From Leifsonia shinshuensis (GTDB lineage: Bacteria > Actinomycetota > Actinomycetes > Actinomycetales > Microbacteriaceae), in contig NZ_CP043641.1 in assembly GCF_014217625.1 (NCBI RefSeq), positions 744,001 through 808,000 of the forward strand: DNA of 64,000 bases, in the 5' to 3' direction. The notes under the pieces are model-generated. The model was not told where the DNA came from. It was given only the letters and a program-made list of their open reading frames with translations, and searched no databases. The translations under genes and the position numbers were made by a program. Below are positions 1 to 9,674 of the stretch, one piece after another (positions within the stretch are counted from its first letter, which is position 1; every line of letters starts with the position of its first letter).

Positions 1-285
1 GGCACCGTGCATCCCGAGTGGATCACCTGGACCGTCATCGAGCCGCCCGAACGCATCGAACTGCTGCACGGCGAGCACAAGGACGACCCGGACACGTTCG
101 CGTCCGTGCTGACGTTCGCCCCGGAAGGCGACGCCACGCGCATCGAGCTGCGGACGGTGTTCCCGACCAGGGAGCTGCGCGACCAGGCGCTCGAGCGCTC
201 GCACGCCGCCGAGGGCGGCAGGCAGACGCTGGCCAAGCTGGCCGGCTACGTCGAGACGACCATGACGAAGGAGAAAGAGGACTGA
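1..285 (+). CDS. SRPBCC (AHSA1/START-like) domain protein, 5' end outside window
   Basis: The frame is open from base 1 and ends at TGA 283-285, so only the last 94 residues or so are present. The pattern (HPEW near the left edge, then ERIELLHG, a strand pair, FPTRELRDQAL and a long C-terminal helix ending in LAGYVE) is that of the Aha1/SRPBCC helix-grip fold, which binds hydrophobic ligands; many small actinobacterial members have no known ligand. A GTG at 7 is in frame but is unlikely to be the true start because the fold's N-terminal half is missing. The stop overlaps the next start (TGATG), so it heads a three-gene operon with a reductase and a DUF1801 protein. Confidence 0.75.
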   Translation, partial: GTVHPEWITWTVIEPPERIELLHGEHKDDPDTFASVLTFAPEGDATRIELRTVFPTRELRDQALERSHAAEGGRQTLAKLAGYVETTMTKEKED

Positions 286-905
286 TGGCAGGGAAGGTGT
301 TCTTCAGCGTCTCGATGTCGCTGGACGGGTTCATGGCGCCGGACTCCCCGGACGAGCTGATGGGCAAGCAGTGGATGGAGCTGCAGCACTGGGTCTTCCC
401 GACCCGGTTCTTCCGCCAGAACCTGGGGCTCGGCGCCGGCGGCGAGGAGGGCCTGGACGACGACGTCGCCCGGCGCACCTTCGAGCGCACAGGCGCGAGC
501 GTGATGGGAAAGCGCATGTTCGAGGCCGGCGAGCACGCCTGGCCGGAGGACGCGCCGTTCCACACCGACGTGTTCGTCGTCACGCACGAGCGCCGCGACC
601 CGTGGGAGCGCCTGGGCGGCACCACGTTCCATTTCGTGGACGACCTCCGGGTCGCCCTCGACCGGGCGCGCGCGGCCGCAGGGGAGCGGGACGTCCGCAT
701 CGCCGGCGGCGGCGCGACGATCGTGGAGTACCTGAACGCGGGCCTGGTGGACGAGTTCTCGATCGCGCTCTCGCCCGTGCTGTTCGGGAAGGGCATCCGG
801 CTCTTCGAGGCCGTGGACGACTCCCGGCTCCGGCTGGAGCAGGTCGGCTCGGAGGCGTCGCCGCGCGCGACGCACCTCACCTACACCGTGCACGAGCGTG
901 CGTGA
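285..905 (+). CDS. Dihydrofolate reductase family protein (RibD C-terminal domain)
   Basis: 206 residues. The N-terminus (VFFSVSMSLDGFMAPD) and the middle (GASVMGKRMFEAGEHAW, then a GGGATIVEYLNAGLVDE segment) are the hallmarks of stand-alone RibD-C/DHFR-fold proteins. The family includes NADPH-dependent reductases such as riboflavin-pathway RibD, but these short members usually have no assigned substrate. The frame is open further upstream, but ATG 285 overlaps the preceding stop and starts exactly at the domain, so the longer version is rejected. The next gene starts in the same TGATG manner. The operon probably makes small accessory enzymes; function inferred from family only. Confidence 0.85.
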   Translation: MAGKVFFSVSMSLDGFMAPDSPDELMGKQWMELQHWVFPTRFFRQNLGLGAGGEEGLDDDVARRTFERTGASVMGKRMFEAGEHAWPEDAPFHTDVFVVTHERRDPWERLGGTTFHFVDDLRVALDRARAAAGERDVRIAGGGATIVEYLNAGLVDEFSIALSPVLFGKGIRLFEAVDDSRLRLEQVGSEASPRATHLTYTVHERA

Positions 906-1300
906 TGCCCGGGCGGGCGAGTGACGCCAGGGCCGCGGTCGGCGACAAGCCGGTCTTCGCCTACATCGCGAGCCTCCCGGAGCCGCAGCGCGCCATCGCC
1001 GAGGCCGTCGACGCCCTGGCGGCCCGGACGCTGCCCGGCTTGACCCGCTCGGTCAAGTGGGGGATGTCGTACTACGGCGTCGGCGACGGCTGGTGCTTCT
1101 GCTGCGGATCCTTCGACGGGCTGGTGAAGCTCATGTTCGTCAACGGGGACACCCTCGATCCCGTACCTCCGGTCACGCCGGTGGGGATGGGCAAGGCCAC
1201 CCGTGGGGTGGAGCTGGAGACGCCGGCGGACCTGGACGAGCGCCAGGCGGCGGACTGGATGCGGCAGATCACGTCGCGACCGGGAGTCGGCCGGCGATAG
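905..1300 (+). CDS. DUF1801 domain protein
   Basis: 131 residues. Residues 15-125 contain the DUF1801 (YdhG/YjbR-like) signature: ASLPEPQRAIAEAVDALA, then SVKWGMSYYGVGDGWCFCC and MFVNGDTLDP, ending in MRQITS. These proteins are soluble, about 130 residues long, and of unknown biochemical role. The ATG overlaps the TGA of the reductase gene (TGATG), so translation is coupled. No convincing terminator follows. Confidence 0.8.
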   Translation: MPGRASDARAAVGDKPVFAYIASLPEPQRAIAEAVDALAARTLPGLTRSVKWGMSYYGVGDGWCFCCGSFDGLVKLMFVNGDTLDPVPPVTPVGMGKATRGVELETPADLDERQAADWMRQITSRPGVGRR

Positions 1301-1471
1301 GCCGGCGGAGCATCGGAATCCCGGTCGCTCCTCACGGACGCGCCGAGCGCCGGCTTACGCACTCCTACCGACGCGGCAGCCGTCGGAGCACGGAATGCGG
1401 CGCCGTCACCCCGCACATCGACTCGGGACGCATCAGACTCGGCGACCTCTTCGGGGAATATTAGTCGGACG

Positions 1472-1486
1472 CATGAAATGTTCATG
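1472..1486. promoter_or_regulatory. Palindrome upstream of the LuxR-type regulator gene
   Basis: CATGAA-atg-TTCATG is a perfect 6-bp inverted repeat with a 3-base spacer, 29 bases before the TTG start of the large regulator. An AT-rich stretch (GAATATTA near 1457-1464) precedes it and could hold a -10 element. Placement suits an operator, possibly autoregulatory. This is inference from symmetry and position only. Confidence 0.3.
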
Positions 1487-1515
1487 GCGCTCGGCTGACC
1501 GATGGAGGAGCTATC

Positions 1516-4080
1516 TTGTTGTTCGCCCGGGCGGCCGAGTTGCGGCACAGCCTCGACTACCTCCTGGCCGGGACGAGCGTCCGGCTCGTCGCTCTGCCGA
1601 CGGCGGGACGCACGACCTTCACCCGCCACGCCATCGAAGCGCTCGACGAGTGCGGCTACGAGACGATCGTCGCGCCCGGGTTCAAGCATCTCGCCGCGCG
1701 CCCGTTCGAGAGTCTGGAGGCCACCGGCCTGCTCGCCAAGTCGGCGAAGCCGCCGTCCGTCTCCGGTGTCGCGGACCTGCTGGGGGAGTACCTCGCGGCA
1801 CGACGCGGCGTCATCGTCGTCGACGACGCGCCCTCCATCGACGTCCAGTCCGCAGCGGCGCTCGGCGCGGTCAGCGCGCGTTTGGGCGTCCCGGTCCTCG
1901 CGACGGCGTCCACGGCGGACGCCGACTCGGCGCGGGCGTTCGACCAGCTGCTGCCGATGGGCTCGGCCGCGGTCGACCTGGCCCCCGTCACCTTCGACGT
2001 GGTCTCCGACATCGCCCACGAGATGCTGGGCGGCGCGGTCGACGCGTGGCTCGTCGGGCGCCTGTACGCGAAGTCGGCCGGCCGTCCGGGCCTCGTCGGG
2101 GCGATGATCAGGATCGGAGCAGCGAACGGAACGATCCTCCGTCACGACGGTCTGTGGAGCGCCGGCGCGGAGATCTGGCATCCCGCCATGGGCGCCGTCG
2201 TCGACCGCCTGCTCTACGGCTGCACGGACGAGCAGCGCGAGGCGCTGGAGGCGATGTCCCTGACGAGCCCGCTGGACCTGCGCGCGGCCACCGCGCTCTT
2301 CGGCCATCGCGTCATCGAGGACCTGGAGGCGCGCGGACTCGTCCAGAGCATCGGACCGCTGGGACGCAGTACGGTCGTCGTCAGCCCCGCGCTGGTGGCG
2401 AAGCACTTCCAGCAGCAGCCGGCCACCTCGCGCCACGCCCGGATCCTGGACCGGGTCCGCGCTGAGCTGGCAGCGCTCGAACCCGGCAGTGGGCCGGCGG
2501 CGCACGAGCTCGACCGGCTCATCGCGCGTCGCGCCCACGCCGGCGGGGGCGCCGCCTCCGAGCCGGCCCTGATCCGGATGCTGCACGAGAGTCGCGACGC
2601 CCGGGTGAGCGCCACCAAGCACGAGTGGCTGCGGCACGGCACGGTGGAGTCGGCCAACGCCTACCTCGAAGCGCTCTTCGCCGGCGACCGCGATCCGCGG
2701 GACATCGAGGATGTCTTCGCCGAGACCAGCGAGCACGGCGCAGACGCGGCCGTCGTCGCCCGTCACCGGGTCCACCGCGCCCGCTGGCTGGCCTTCGGCG
2801 TCGGGGACCTCACCGGCGCCACCGGGCTGCTGCGGGAGTCCGTGCCCGGCCTCGAGCGGTTCGGGGCGCTCCTGGAGGCCGCCGCGACCGCGCTAGAGCT
2901 CCAGCTCGACGGAGTACCCGGCGACATCGCGGACCGGTTCGCCGGGTACGACCCGGACGAGCAGGCCGACTGGGCGGCGGCCGATGTGGCGCGCGCGACG
3001 GCCCTCGTCCTGGCGGCGCAGCCCGTCCGGGCACTCGGGGTGCTGAACGCGGTCCGGGCCGAGCCGTCCTCCGCCGTGGCGGGCGCGCACGCCGCCGTCC
3101 GCGCGTGGGCGCTGCTGCTGGCGGGGGAGTGCGTCGACGCCGTCCTGTGCACGACCGAACAGCGCGAGCTCGCCCGGACGGAGCTCGACATCGAACGGTA
3201 CCGGGAGCATACATACATCGCGGCCGTCGCCTCCGTGCCGCTCGGACGCTACGCCGAGGCGGAGCGCCTGCTCGGGACCGTGCTGGCGCTCGGGACGCCG
3301 GGCCTCGGCCAGGAGCAGCTGTACTTCGGCGCGCTCGCCCTCAGCTCGCTGCTGGCCGTCCGCGGCGGTCGGCTGCAGACGGCCGGATCGCTGGCACGGC
3401 AGACGTCCGCGCCCGGACACGTCCCCGGCCCGTGGCCCGGCATGCTCGCGGCCCTGCCGGAGGCGGCGCTGCTCGCCATGGACGGCGACGACGTCGGCGC
3501 CGCGAACGCGCTCGCGGCGGGCGTCCTGGCTGCTTCCGCACGCGGATACACGAGCACAGCGGCCACCCACGCGGTGATCGACTTCGCGGCCCTCGGGCGG
3601 GACGTCGCGCCGCTCGTCGGCGACTCCGTCCGCCTCGACGTGGAAGGCTCCCTCGTCGCGCCGTACCGCGCGCTGCAGGCGTCGCTCGACGCCGGGGACG
3701 CCCCCGCCCTCGTCGGGCTGGGCGAATGGTTCCTGGCGAAGGAGCGGATCGAGCAGGCCGCCGTCGCACTGACCGCCGCCGAGCGGCTGCTGGCCGAGGA
3801 CGGGACGGAGGAGGGCGCGCGCGTGAGGCGACTCCAGCGCACGGCCCGGACACTGCTGGACGCGGCCGATCCCGGGACGCGGGCGTGGGAGGCCTCCCAC
3901 GCCCAGCTGACCGGCCGCGAGGTGCAGATCGCCCGCCTGGTCGGCAATGGACTGTCGAACCCGGACATCGCCGCCCGGCTCGGAATCAGCCCGCGCACCG
4001 TCGAGAGCCACGTGCTCAAGGTCTTCCGGAAGCTGGGGGTCTCCGCCCGCGCCGAGCTGGCGAAGCTGGACTGGTTCTGA
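1516..4080 (+). CDS. Large LuxR-family transcriptional regulator (LAL-like) with degenerate P-loop
   Basis: 854 residues. The start is TTG 1516, chosen because GGAGGAG (1504-1510) sits 5 bases upstream. The C-terminus is a clear LuxR HTH (about residues 793-850): LTGREVQIARLV, NPDIAARLGISPRTVESHV, KVFRKLGV. The N-terminal 200 residues look like a STAND/AAA-type module: a P-loop-like PTAGRTTF lacking the usual GKT lysine, and a Walker B-like GVIVVDDAPS. The centre is alanine-rich helical repeat, as in TPR-like regions of MalT/LAL regulators. It stands alone: 215 bases separate it from the previous operon and 188 from the wall-protein gene downstream. Ligand and targets are unknown; regulation of the neighbouring wall protein is possible but unproven. 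Confidence 0.8.
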   Translation: MLFARAAELRHSLDYLLAGTSVRLVALPTAGRTTFTRHAIEALDECGYETIVAPGFKHLAARPFESLEATGLLAKSAKPPSVSGVADLLGEYLAARRGVIVVDDAPSIDVQSAAALGAVSARLGVPVLATASTADADSARAFDQLLPMGSAAVDLAPVTFDVVSDIAHEMLGGAVDAWLVGRLYAKSAGRPGLVGAMIRIGAANGTILRHDGLWSAGAEIWHPAMGAVVDRLLYGCTDEQREALEAMSLTSPLDLRAATALFGHRVIEDLEARGLVQSIGPLGRSTVVVSPALVAKHFQQQPATSRHARILDRVRAELAALEPGSGPAAHELDRLIARRAHAGGGAASEPALIRMLHESRDARVSATKHEWLRHGTVESANAYLEALFAGDRDPRDIEDVFAETSEHGADAAVVARHRVHRARWLAFGVGDLTGATGLLRESVPGLERFGALLEAAATALELQLDGVPGDIADRFAGYDPDEQADWAAADVARATALVLAAQPVRALGVLNAVRAEPSSAVAGAHAAVRAWALLLAGECVDAVLCTTEQRELARTELDIERYREHTYIAAVASVPLGRYAEAERLLGTVLALGTPGLGQEQLYFGALALSSLLAVRGGRLQTAGSLARQTSAPGHVPGPWPGMLAALPEAALLAMDGDDVGAANALAAGVLAASARGYTSTAATHAVIDFAALGRDVAPLVGDSVRLDVEGSLVAPYRALQASLDAGDAPALVGLGEWFLAKERIEQAAVALTAAERLLAEDGTEEGARVRRLQRTARTLLDAADPGTRAWEASHAQLTGREVQIARLVGNGLSNPDIAARLGISPRTVESHVLKVFRKLGVSARAELAKLDWF

Positions 4081-4221
4081 CGCCGTCCGCGGCCGCCTCC
4101 TCCCGCCTCCGTGAGTAGACCGCGCGTCCCACCCGCACGGTACGGAGCGGGCCGGACCGCGTACTGAACTGCACGGTGATGGGCGGCGGCCGGCTGCGGG
4201 AGAGAGGGGCGGTCGCCGGAC

Positions 4222-4255
4222 GATTCGAGGTGAATCACTGTTCAGGTGTCGAATC
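4222..4255. promoter_or_regulatory. Inverted repeat in the leader of the wall-protein gene
   Basis: GATTCGA (4222-4228) and TCGAATC (4249-4255) are perfect 7-base inverted arms 20 bases apart, ending 13 bases before the ATG of the surface protein. It could be an operator or an mRNA hairpin close to the ribosome-binding region. No experimental counterpart is known to me. Confidence 0.3.
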
Positions 4256-4268
4256 AGAAAGACCTGGT

Positions 4269-7200
4269 ATGACCGCACAACGCACGAGCCCTCCGGGGAC
4301 CCCGCTCACGACGCCCCGCCGACGGAGGCGGAGCCTGCTGGCGGGCGTCCTCGCCGCACTGCTCGCCGGGGCCGGGCTGGCACTGCCTGCTCAGGGCGCC
4401 GCCGCCGTGGACGTCGCCGGCTCCGAGGCGGCCCGGCAGCAGGGGATCGTCGCGTCCGAAGGTCGCACACCCGCGGTTCCCAACGATCCGGTCCCGCTGT
4501 TCGCCGAGACCTTCAGCAACCATGCCGACGGGATCTTCGTCACCACCGTCGACGCCTATGTCGGCTCCGGTGGAACCACCTACCGCGCCGACCCGTTCTG
4601 GGCGAACACGTCCCAGTGCAACGGCTTCGTGCTGAACGCGCGCAGCACGCAGCCGTCGGGCTACTGCGGCGACCAGGCCAAGGAGTGGAACGCGGTCCAG
4701 GCGAAGGCCAAGCAGCTCGGGGTCATCCTCGGGCAGCAGGACGCGGACGACAACTACGCGCTGTCGATGAACACCTCCTCGGCCCGGCCTCCGGCGAACG
4801 AGACCCTGATGCTCGGCTCGTCCCCGATCTCGCTCGCGGGCTCCGGCCGGTTCCTGACCGTCCGGTCCGCGTTCGCCGCCTCGAACGACATCTGCCCGCC
4901 GAGCGACGCCACCTCGCCGCTGCTGCAGTACTCGCTCGTCGACGGCGACGGCGTCCGGCACACGGTCACGGACCAGCCGATCAACGTCCACTCCGACCCC
5001 CGCGGCGAGTGGACGAGCGTCCCGGTCGACCGGTTCCGCGGCTGTGTGAAGGCGGCGGAGTTCGTCGCCGACGACTCCGCGCTCATCACCACCGACACCG
5101 TCCAGCTCGAGATCCGCAACCTTTCGCGCGAGGCGGCCATGGGCAACGACGGCGCCATCGACAACGTCGAGATCCTGGACGCGACGCCCCAGCTGGACAA
5201 GTCGTTCAGCCCGCAGTCCGTTCCGGTCGGAGGCGTGTCGACCCTGACGTTCACGGTGACCAACACCTCCGACTTCGCCGCCAAGAAGGGCTGGAGCTTC
5301 ACCGACGCTCTCCCGTCCGGGATGACGGTCGCGTCGTCGCCGAACACCGGCGGCACCTGCGTCGCCGATGTCACGGCCGACCCGGGGGCGGCGCAGTTCG
5401 CCGTGGCGAACGGCGAGCTCGCCCTCGATGACGTCAGCTGCACCATCACGGTCGACGTCTCGGCGGCGCCGGGCGCCTACCAGAACTGCGCCGCGAACAT
5501 CACGGCGTCGGCCGGGCTCGACCTCCCCGCGTGCGCCGCGGTGACCTTCGAGGCGCCGGTCGCGCTGAGTGTGGCCAAGTCGGTCGACACAGCCTCCTAC
5601 CTTCCTGGCGGGCCGCTGACCTGGACGGTCGACGTGGCGAACGCGGGACCCGGCGACGCCGCCGGCGCGCGCGTGACCGACGTCCTGCCCGCAGCAGCCG
5701 GCACGTTCGGCTGGACCTGCGTCCCCTCGGCCGGCGCCTCCTGCGCCACCTCGGGCGCCGGCAGCATCGACGACGCCGTCACGATCCCCGCGGGCGGAAG
5801 CCTCCGGTACACCGTCACCGGCACCCTCCCGGCCGACGCCACCGGCCCGATCACGAACACCGCGACCGTCGCACCCCCGGCGGGCGCCACGGACACCGGC
5901 TGCACCCCGGACTGCTCGGCCAGCGTGACGAGCACGCCGCAGGCCGCGGCGATCACGCTCCTCAAGACCGCGAGCGCGTCGGGCGTTCAGGATCCGGCGC
6001 AGGCCGGGGACACCATCGCCTACAGCTTCACGGCGACGAACACCGGCGGCGAGACGCTGACCGACGTCACGATCACCGACCGCCTCCCCGGTCTCGGCGC
6101 GCTGACCTACTCCTGGCCGGGCGCCGCGGGCACGCTCCTCGCCGGCGAGACCGTCACGGCCACCGCGGCCTACGCGCTCAGCCAGGCCGACATCGACAGC
6201 GGCCACGTGGACAACTCCGCCGTCGCGACAGGAAACCCGCCGGCAGGACCTCCCGTCGAGTCGCCGCTGGCGTCGACCGACACCCCGCTTCCGAGCAGCT
6301 CGGGACTGTCATCGACCAAGTCCGCTGACGCGTCACAGCTGAGCGACCCGGCCGCCGTCGGCGAGACCATCGTGTACACGTTCTCCGCGACGAACGACGG
6401 CTCGCAGACGCTCACCGGAGTGACGATCGACGACCCGCTTCCGGGGTTGAGCACGCTGCAGTACGTCTGGCCCGGCCCCGCGGGGGTTCTCCAGCCGGGG
6501 GAGACCGTGACGGCGACGGCCGCGTACGCGATCACGCAGGCGGACATCGACCGCGGGCACGTCGCGAACACGGCGCTCGCCACCGGCACCCCGCCGACGG
6601 GACCGGCCGTCACAGCGCCGCCGGCCTCCACCGACACCCCGCTTCATGTGGCCGCCGCGCTGGCGCTGACGAAGTCCGCTGACGCGTCGCAGCTGGGCGA
6701 CCCGGCTGCCGTCGGTGAGAGCATCGCCTACACGTTCTCCGCGACGAACACCGGCTCCGTGACCCTGACCGACGTTGCGATCGACGACCCGCTCCCGGGG
6801 TTGAGCACGCTGCAATACGTCTGGCCGAACGCCGCTGGCACCCTGGTCGCAGGGGAGACCGTGAAGGCGACAGCCACCTACGCGATCACCCAGGCCGACA
6901 TCGACCGCGGCCACGTCGCGAACACGGCGCTCGCCACCGGCACCCCGCCGACCGGCCCGGCCGTCACAACACCACCCGCCGGAACCGACACCCCGCTCCC
7001 GTCCGACTCGTCCCTGAGCCTCATCAAGACCTCGGACACCTCCGGGATCGGGTCCCCGGGCGCGCCGGGCGAGACCATCGTGTACCGCTTCACCGTCACG
7101 AACACCGGTTCGACGACGCTGACCGGTGTCGCGATCGACGACCCGCTGCCCGGTCTGGGGACGATCGCCCAGGCGTGGCCGGCTGCCGACGGGACGCTGC

Positions 7201-8960
7201 GTCCGGGGGAGTCCATGACGGCGACGGCGGACTACGCGATCACGCAGGCCGACATCGACCGCGGCCACGTCGCGAACACGGCGATCGCCACCGGCACACC
7301 GCCGTCCGGATCGCCGGTCCCCTCGAACCCGGGGAACACCGATGACACTCTGCCCGGCGCTCCCGCCCTCCAGTTGAGCAAGTCGGCGGACACCTCCGGG
7401 ATCGGTTCACCGGCCCGCCCGGGCGATCTGATCACGTTCGCCTTCGACCTGCTCAACAGCGGGACCGTCACCCTGCGCGGCGCACAGGTCAACGACCCGC
7501 TGCCGGGGCTCGGCGCGCTGCAGTACTCCTGGCCGGGCGCCCCCGGGGTCCTCGAGCCCGGTCAGACCGGCACCGCGTCGGCGCCCTACCGGGTGACCCA
7601 GGCGGACATCGATCGCGGCTACGTGCACAACGTGGCGACGCCGGAGGCCGAGACGCCGGACGGCCTGCCGGTGAGCGGTGAGCCCGCGACGACCACGCCG
7701 CGGATCCCGGTCGCACCGGCGCTGGTCTTCGAGAAGACCGCCGACGCGCAGGCGACGGGTGCGGTCGGCGACGTGATCGAGTACGCCTTCACGGCCACGA
7801 ACACCGGAAACGTCACGCTGAAGGACGTGGACATCCATGACCCTCTGCCCGGACTGAGCGCGCTGTCGTACACCTGGCCCGGCCCGGCCGGCGTGCTCGC
7901 CCCCGGTGAGCGGGTCACCGCCACCGCCGCCTACGCGGTCACGCAGGCGGACATCGACGCCGGCGCGGTGGCGAACGACGCGTTCGCGGACGGCGTCACG
8001 GTGCCCGGCGTTCCGGACCCTGCCGACCCCGCCGACCCCGGCCGCGCGGAGCAGTACGTGCCGTCGAACCACGACGACACGCTGACCCCGCTGGCGCAGG
8101 ACGCGGAGCTGACGATCGTCAAGACCGCGGACGCCAGCCGGATCGCGGAGCAGGCCGCGGCGGGCGACACGCTCGTCTACGGCTTCACCGTCGCCAACGT
8201 GGGGAACGTCACACTGACGGACGTCGCGATCGTCGACCACCTCGACGGGCTCGGCGAGCTGCAGTACCGCTGGCCCGGCGCCAAGGGGGTCCTGGCCCCC
8301 GGTGAGGAGGCCACGGCGACGGCCGACTACCTGCTGACGCAGGCGGACCTCGACGCCGGGCACGTCGCGAACCTGGCGTTCGCCGAGGGCACCCGGCCCG
8401 CACCGGACGCGGACGCATACGTGACCGCGCCCAGCGAGACGGACACGCCGCTGCCTCCCGCCGCCGCGCTCGCGCTCGTGAAGACGGCCGACGATTCCGG
8501 GGTCAGCAGCCCCGGCGCGGTCGGCGACGTCGTCCGGTACTCGTTCCTGGTGACCAACACGGGGAACGTCACGCTGACCGACGTGGAGGTCGTCGACGAG
8601 CTGGCCGGCCTCTCCGCGCCGGTCTACGCGTGGCCGGGGGAGAAGGGCGTCCTCGCTCCCGGCGAGCGGGTCCAGGCGACGGCGTCGTACGAGTTGACGG
8701 CCGCTGACCTCCGCAACGGCCGGGTGCTGAACACCGCACACGCGGTCGGCACGCCTCCGGGCGACGGCGCACCGCGCGTGGCATCGCCGGAGGACAGCGC
8801 CGAGGTCCGGATCCCGCAGCCGGGCACTGCGCTCGCGTTCACGGGCGGCGACGTCGCCGGGGCCGCGGTCCTGGCAGGAATCCTCCTGATCCTGGTCGGT
8901 GTAGCGGTGCGAGTGGTCGCGCGGCGGCGTTCGGTGGCCGCTCCGAAGGCGGTGCGCTGA
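4269..8960 (+). CDS. Wall-anchored repeat surface protein (DUF11/DUF7507-type repeats, LAxTG sorting signal)
   Basis: 1563 residues, secreted. Residues 1-46 form a long signal peptide (arginine cluster, hydrophobic core, AQGAAA cleavage region). An N-terminal domain of about 300 residues, beta-rich and with several cysteines, has no family I recognise. Two DUF11-like beta-sandwiches follow, then eight tandem repeats of about 118 residues (roughly 5945-8810), each with a K(S/T)xD opening, a Y-x-F-x-x-T-N-x-G strand, a DPLPGL-like turn, a W-P-x-A segment and ITQADIDRGHVANTA-like end. The tail is LAFTG (1522-1526), a hydrophobic span and RRR, a sortase substrate of the LAxTG type often linked to class E sortases. 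The frame is open upstream, but ATG 4269 begins directly at the signal peptide. Likely an adhesin or stalk; function inferred. Confidence 0.85.
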   Translation: MTAQRTSPPGTPLTTPRRRRRSLLAGVLAALLAGAGLALPAQGAAAVDVAGSEAARQQGIVASEGRTPAVPNDPVPLFAETFSNHADGIFVTTVDAYVGSGGTTYRADPFWANTSQCNGFVLNARSTQPSGYCGDQAKEWNAVQAKAKQLGVILGQQDADDNYALSMNTSSARPPANETLMLGSSPISLAGSGRFLTVRSAFAASNDICPPSDATSPLLQYSLVDGDGVRHTVTDQPINVHSDPRGEWTSVPVDRFRGCVKAAEFVADDSALITTDTVQLEIRNLSREAAMGNDGAIDNVEILDATPQLDKSFSPQSVPVGGVSTLTFTVTNTSDFAAKKGWSFTDALPSGMTVASSPNTGGTCVADVTADPGAAQFAVANGELALDDVSCTITVDVSAAPGAYQNCAANITASAGLDLPACAAVTFEAPVALSVAKSVDTASYLPGGPLTWTVDVANAGPGDAAGARVTDVLPAAAGTFGWTCVPSAGASCATSGAGSIDDAVTIPAGGSLRYTVTGTLPADATGPITNTATVAPPAGATDTGCTPDCSASVTSTPQAAAITLLKTASASGVQDPAQAGDTIAYSFTATNTGGETLTDVTITDRLPGLGALTYSWPGAAGTLLAGETVTATAAYALSQADIDSGHVDNSAVATGNPPAGPPVESPLASTDTPLPSSSGLSSTKSADASQLSDPAAVGETIVYTFSATNDGSQTLTGVTIDDPLPGLSTLQYVWPGPAGVLQPGETVTATAAYAITQADIDRGHVANTALATGTPPTGPAVTAPPASTDTPLHVAAALALTKSADASQLGDPAAVGESIAYTFSATNTGSVTLTDVAIDDPLPGLSTLQYVWPNAAGTLVAGETVKATATYAITQADIDRGHVANTALATGTPPTGPAVTTPPAGTDTPLPSDSSLSLIKTSDTSGIGSPGAPGETIVYRFTVTNTGSTTLTGVAIDDPLPGLGTIAQAWPAADGTLRPGESMTATADYAITQADIDRGHVANTAIATGTPPSGSPVPSNPGNTDDTLPGAPALQLSKSADTSGIGSPARPGDLITFAFDLLNSGTVTLRGAQVNDPLPGLGALQYSWPGAPGVLEPGQTGTASAPYRVTQADIDRGYVHNVATPEAETPDGLPVSGEPATTTPRIPVAPALVFEKTADAQATGAVGDVIEYAFTATNTGNVTLKDVDIHDPLPGLSALSYTWPGPAGVLAPGERVTATAAYAVTQADIDAGAVANDAFADGVTVPGVPDPADPADPGRAEQYVPSNHDDTLTPLAQDAELTIVKTADASRIAEQAAAGDTLVYGFTVANVGNVTLTDVAIVDHLDGLGELQYRWPGAKGVLAPGEEATATADYLLTQADLDAGHVANLAFAEGTRPAPDADAYVTAPSETDTPLPPAAALALVKTADDSGVSSPGAVGDVVRYSFLVTNTGNVTLTDVEVVDELAGLSAPVYAWPGEKGVLAPGERVQATASYELTAADLRNGRVLNTAHAVGTPPGDGAPRVASPEDSAEVRIPQPGTALAFTGGDVAGAAVLAGILLILVGVAVRVVARRRSVAAPKAVR
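5945..8810 (+). repeat. Eight in-frame tandem repeats of about 350-380 bp
   Basis: Repeat units begin near 5945, 6301, 6652, 7009, 7363, 7720, 8101 and 8461 within the surface-protein gene. Units 2, 3 and 4 are the most alike; near-identical stretches such as the ITQADIDRGHVANTA coding segment recur around 6530, 6885 and 7240. Units 6-8 are more divergent and unit 6 carries a proline/aspartate-rich extension. Such arrays can gain or lose units by recombination. Confidence 0.85.
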
Positions 8961-8961
8961 G

Positions 8962-9420
8962 ATGGCGGGCAGCCTCCGAAGCCGGATCGCCGCGACGGCC
9001 CTTGCGCTCGCGCTCGGGGGAGGTGCCGCCGTCGGCCTCGCCGGCTGCACGGCGGCGCCGTCGCCGTCGCCGTCGGGGCCTCCCGCCACCGCGCGGGCTC
9101 AGCCCACCGGCACCGCAGCGCTGCCGGACATCCCCGACGGAGAGGGCATCATCCGCGCGACGACGATGACCGCCTGTGCGACCGGGAACGGAACCGTGAC
9201 GGCGGAAGGCTCGATCACCGTCCCGGCCGGAGCGCACGGCTCCCCGGTCGTATCGGTGAGCTGGGTCGACGCGGACACGTCCACCGCCTACGCGCGGGCG
9301 GTCGAGGCGGTCCAGGACGCCACCCCGGGAACCCCCGCGCGGTGGTCGGTCAGCACCGATCTGGACGCGCCGGCCGGGACAACCATCCGGTGCGTCCTCG
9401 GCGCCGTCCTGCAGGAGTAG
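8962..9420 (+). CDS. Small putative lipoprotein downstream of the wall protein
   Basis: 152 residues. It starts one base after the surface-protein stop, so the two are co-transcribed. The N-terminus is a signal peptide ending in a lipobox (VGLAGC, Cys about 29), followed by a Ser/Pro/Ala-rich linker and a domain of about 90 residues with two further cysteines (TACAT and TIRCVL) that could form a disulfide. I do not recognise the family. Tight coupling suggests an accessory of the repeat protein at the cell surface. Confidence 0.7.
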   Translation: MAGSLRSRIAATALALALGGGAAVGLAGCTAAPSPSPSGPPATARAQPTGTAALPDIPDGEGIIRATTMTACATGNGTVTAEGSITVPAGAHGSPVVSVSWVDADTSTAYARAVEAVQDATPGTPARWSVSTDLDAPAGTTIRCVLGAVLQE

Positions 9421-9674
9421 AGACCGGCCTTCCGGGGCGTGGAGCGCGATGAAGGCGTTCCCCGCCCCGGGGCTCCACCATGCCAACCGGCGAACGGGTG
9501 AGCTCCGACGCCGGCGGGCCGCATCGCGGTGTGGCCGCGGTGGTGAAGTTGCGCCCGGCCCACGCCCGACGAACGGCATCGCGCCGCGGACGGCGGGGGA
9601 GCGGGCCCGCTCGACCGGACGGGCCGCCACTAGCGTTGCGACGACCGTGCCGCGAACCAGGAAGGAACACCGCC

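Noticed and set aside
5945..8810. Repeats of the surface gene as mobile-element or CRISPR-like repeats
   Set aside because: They stay in frame and encode a known type of beta-sandwich repeat.
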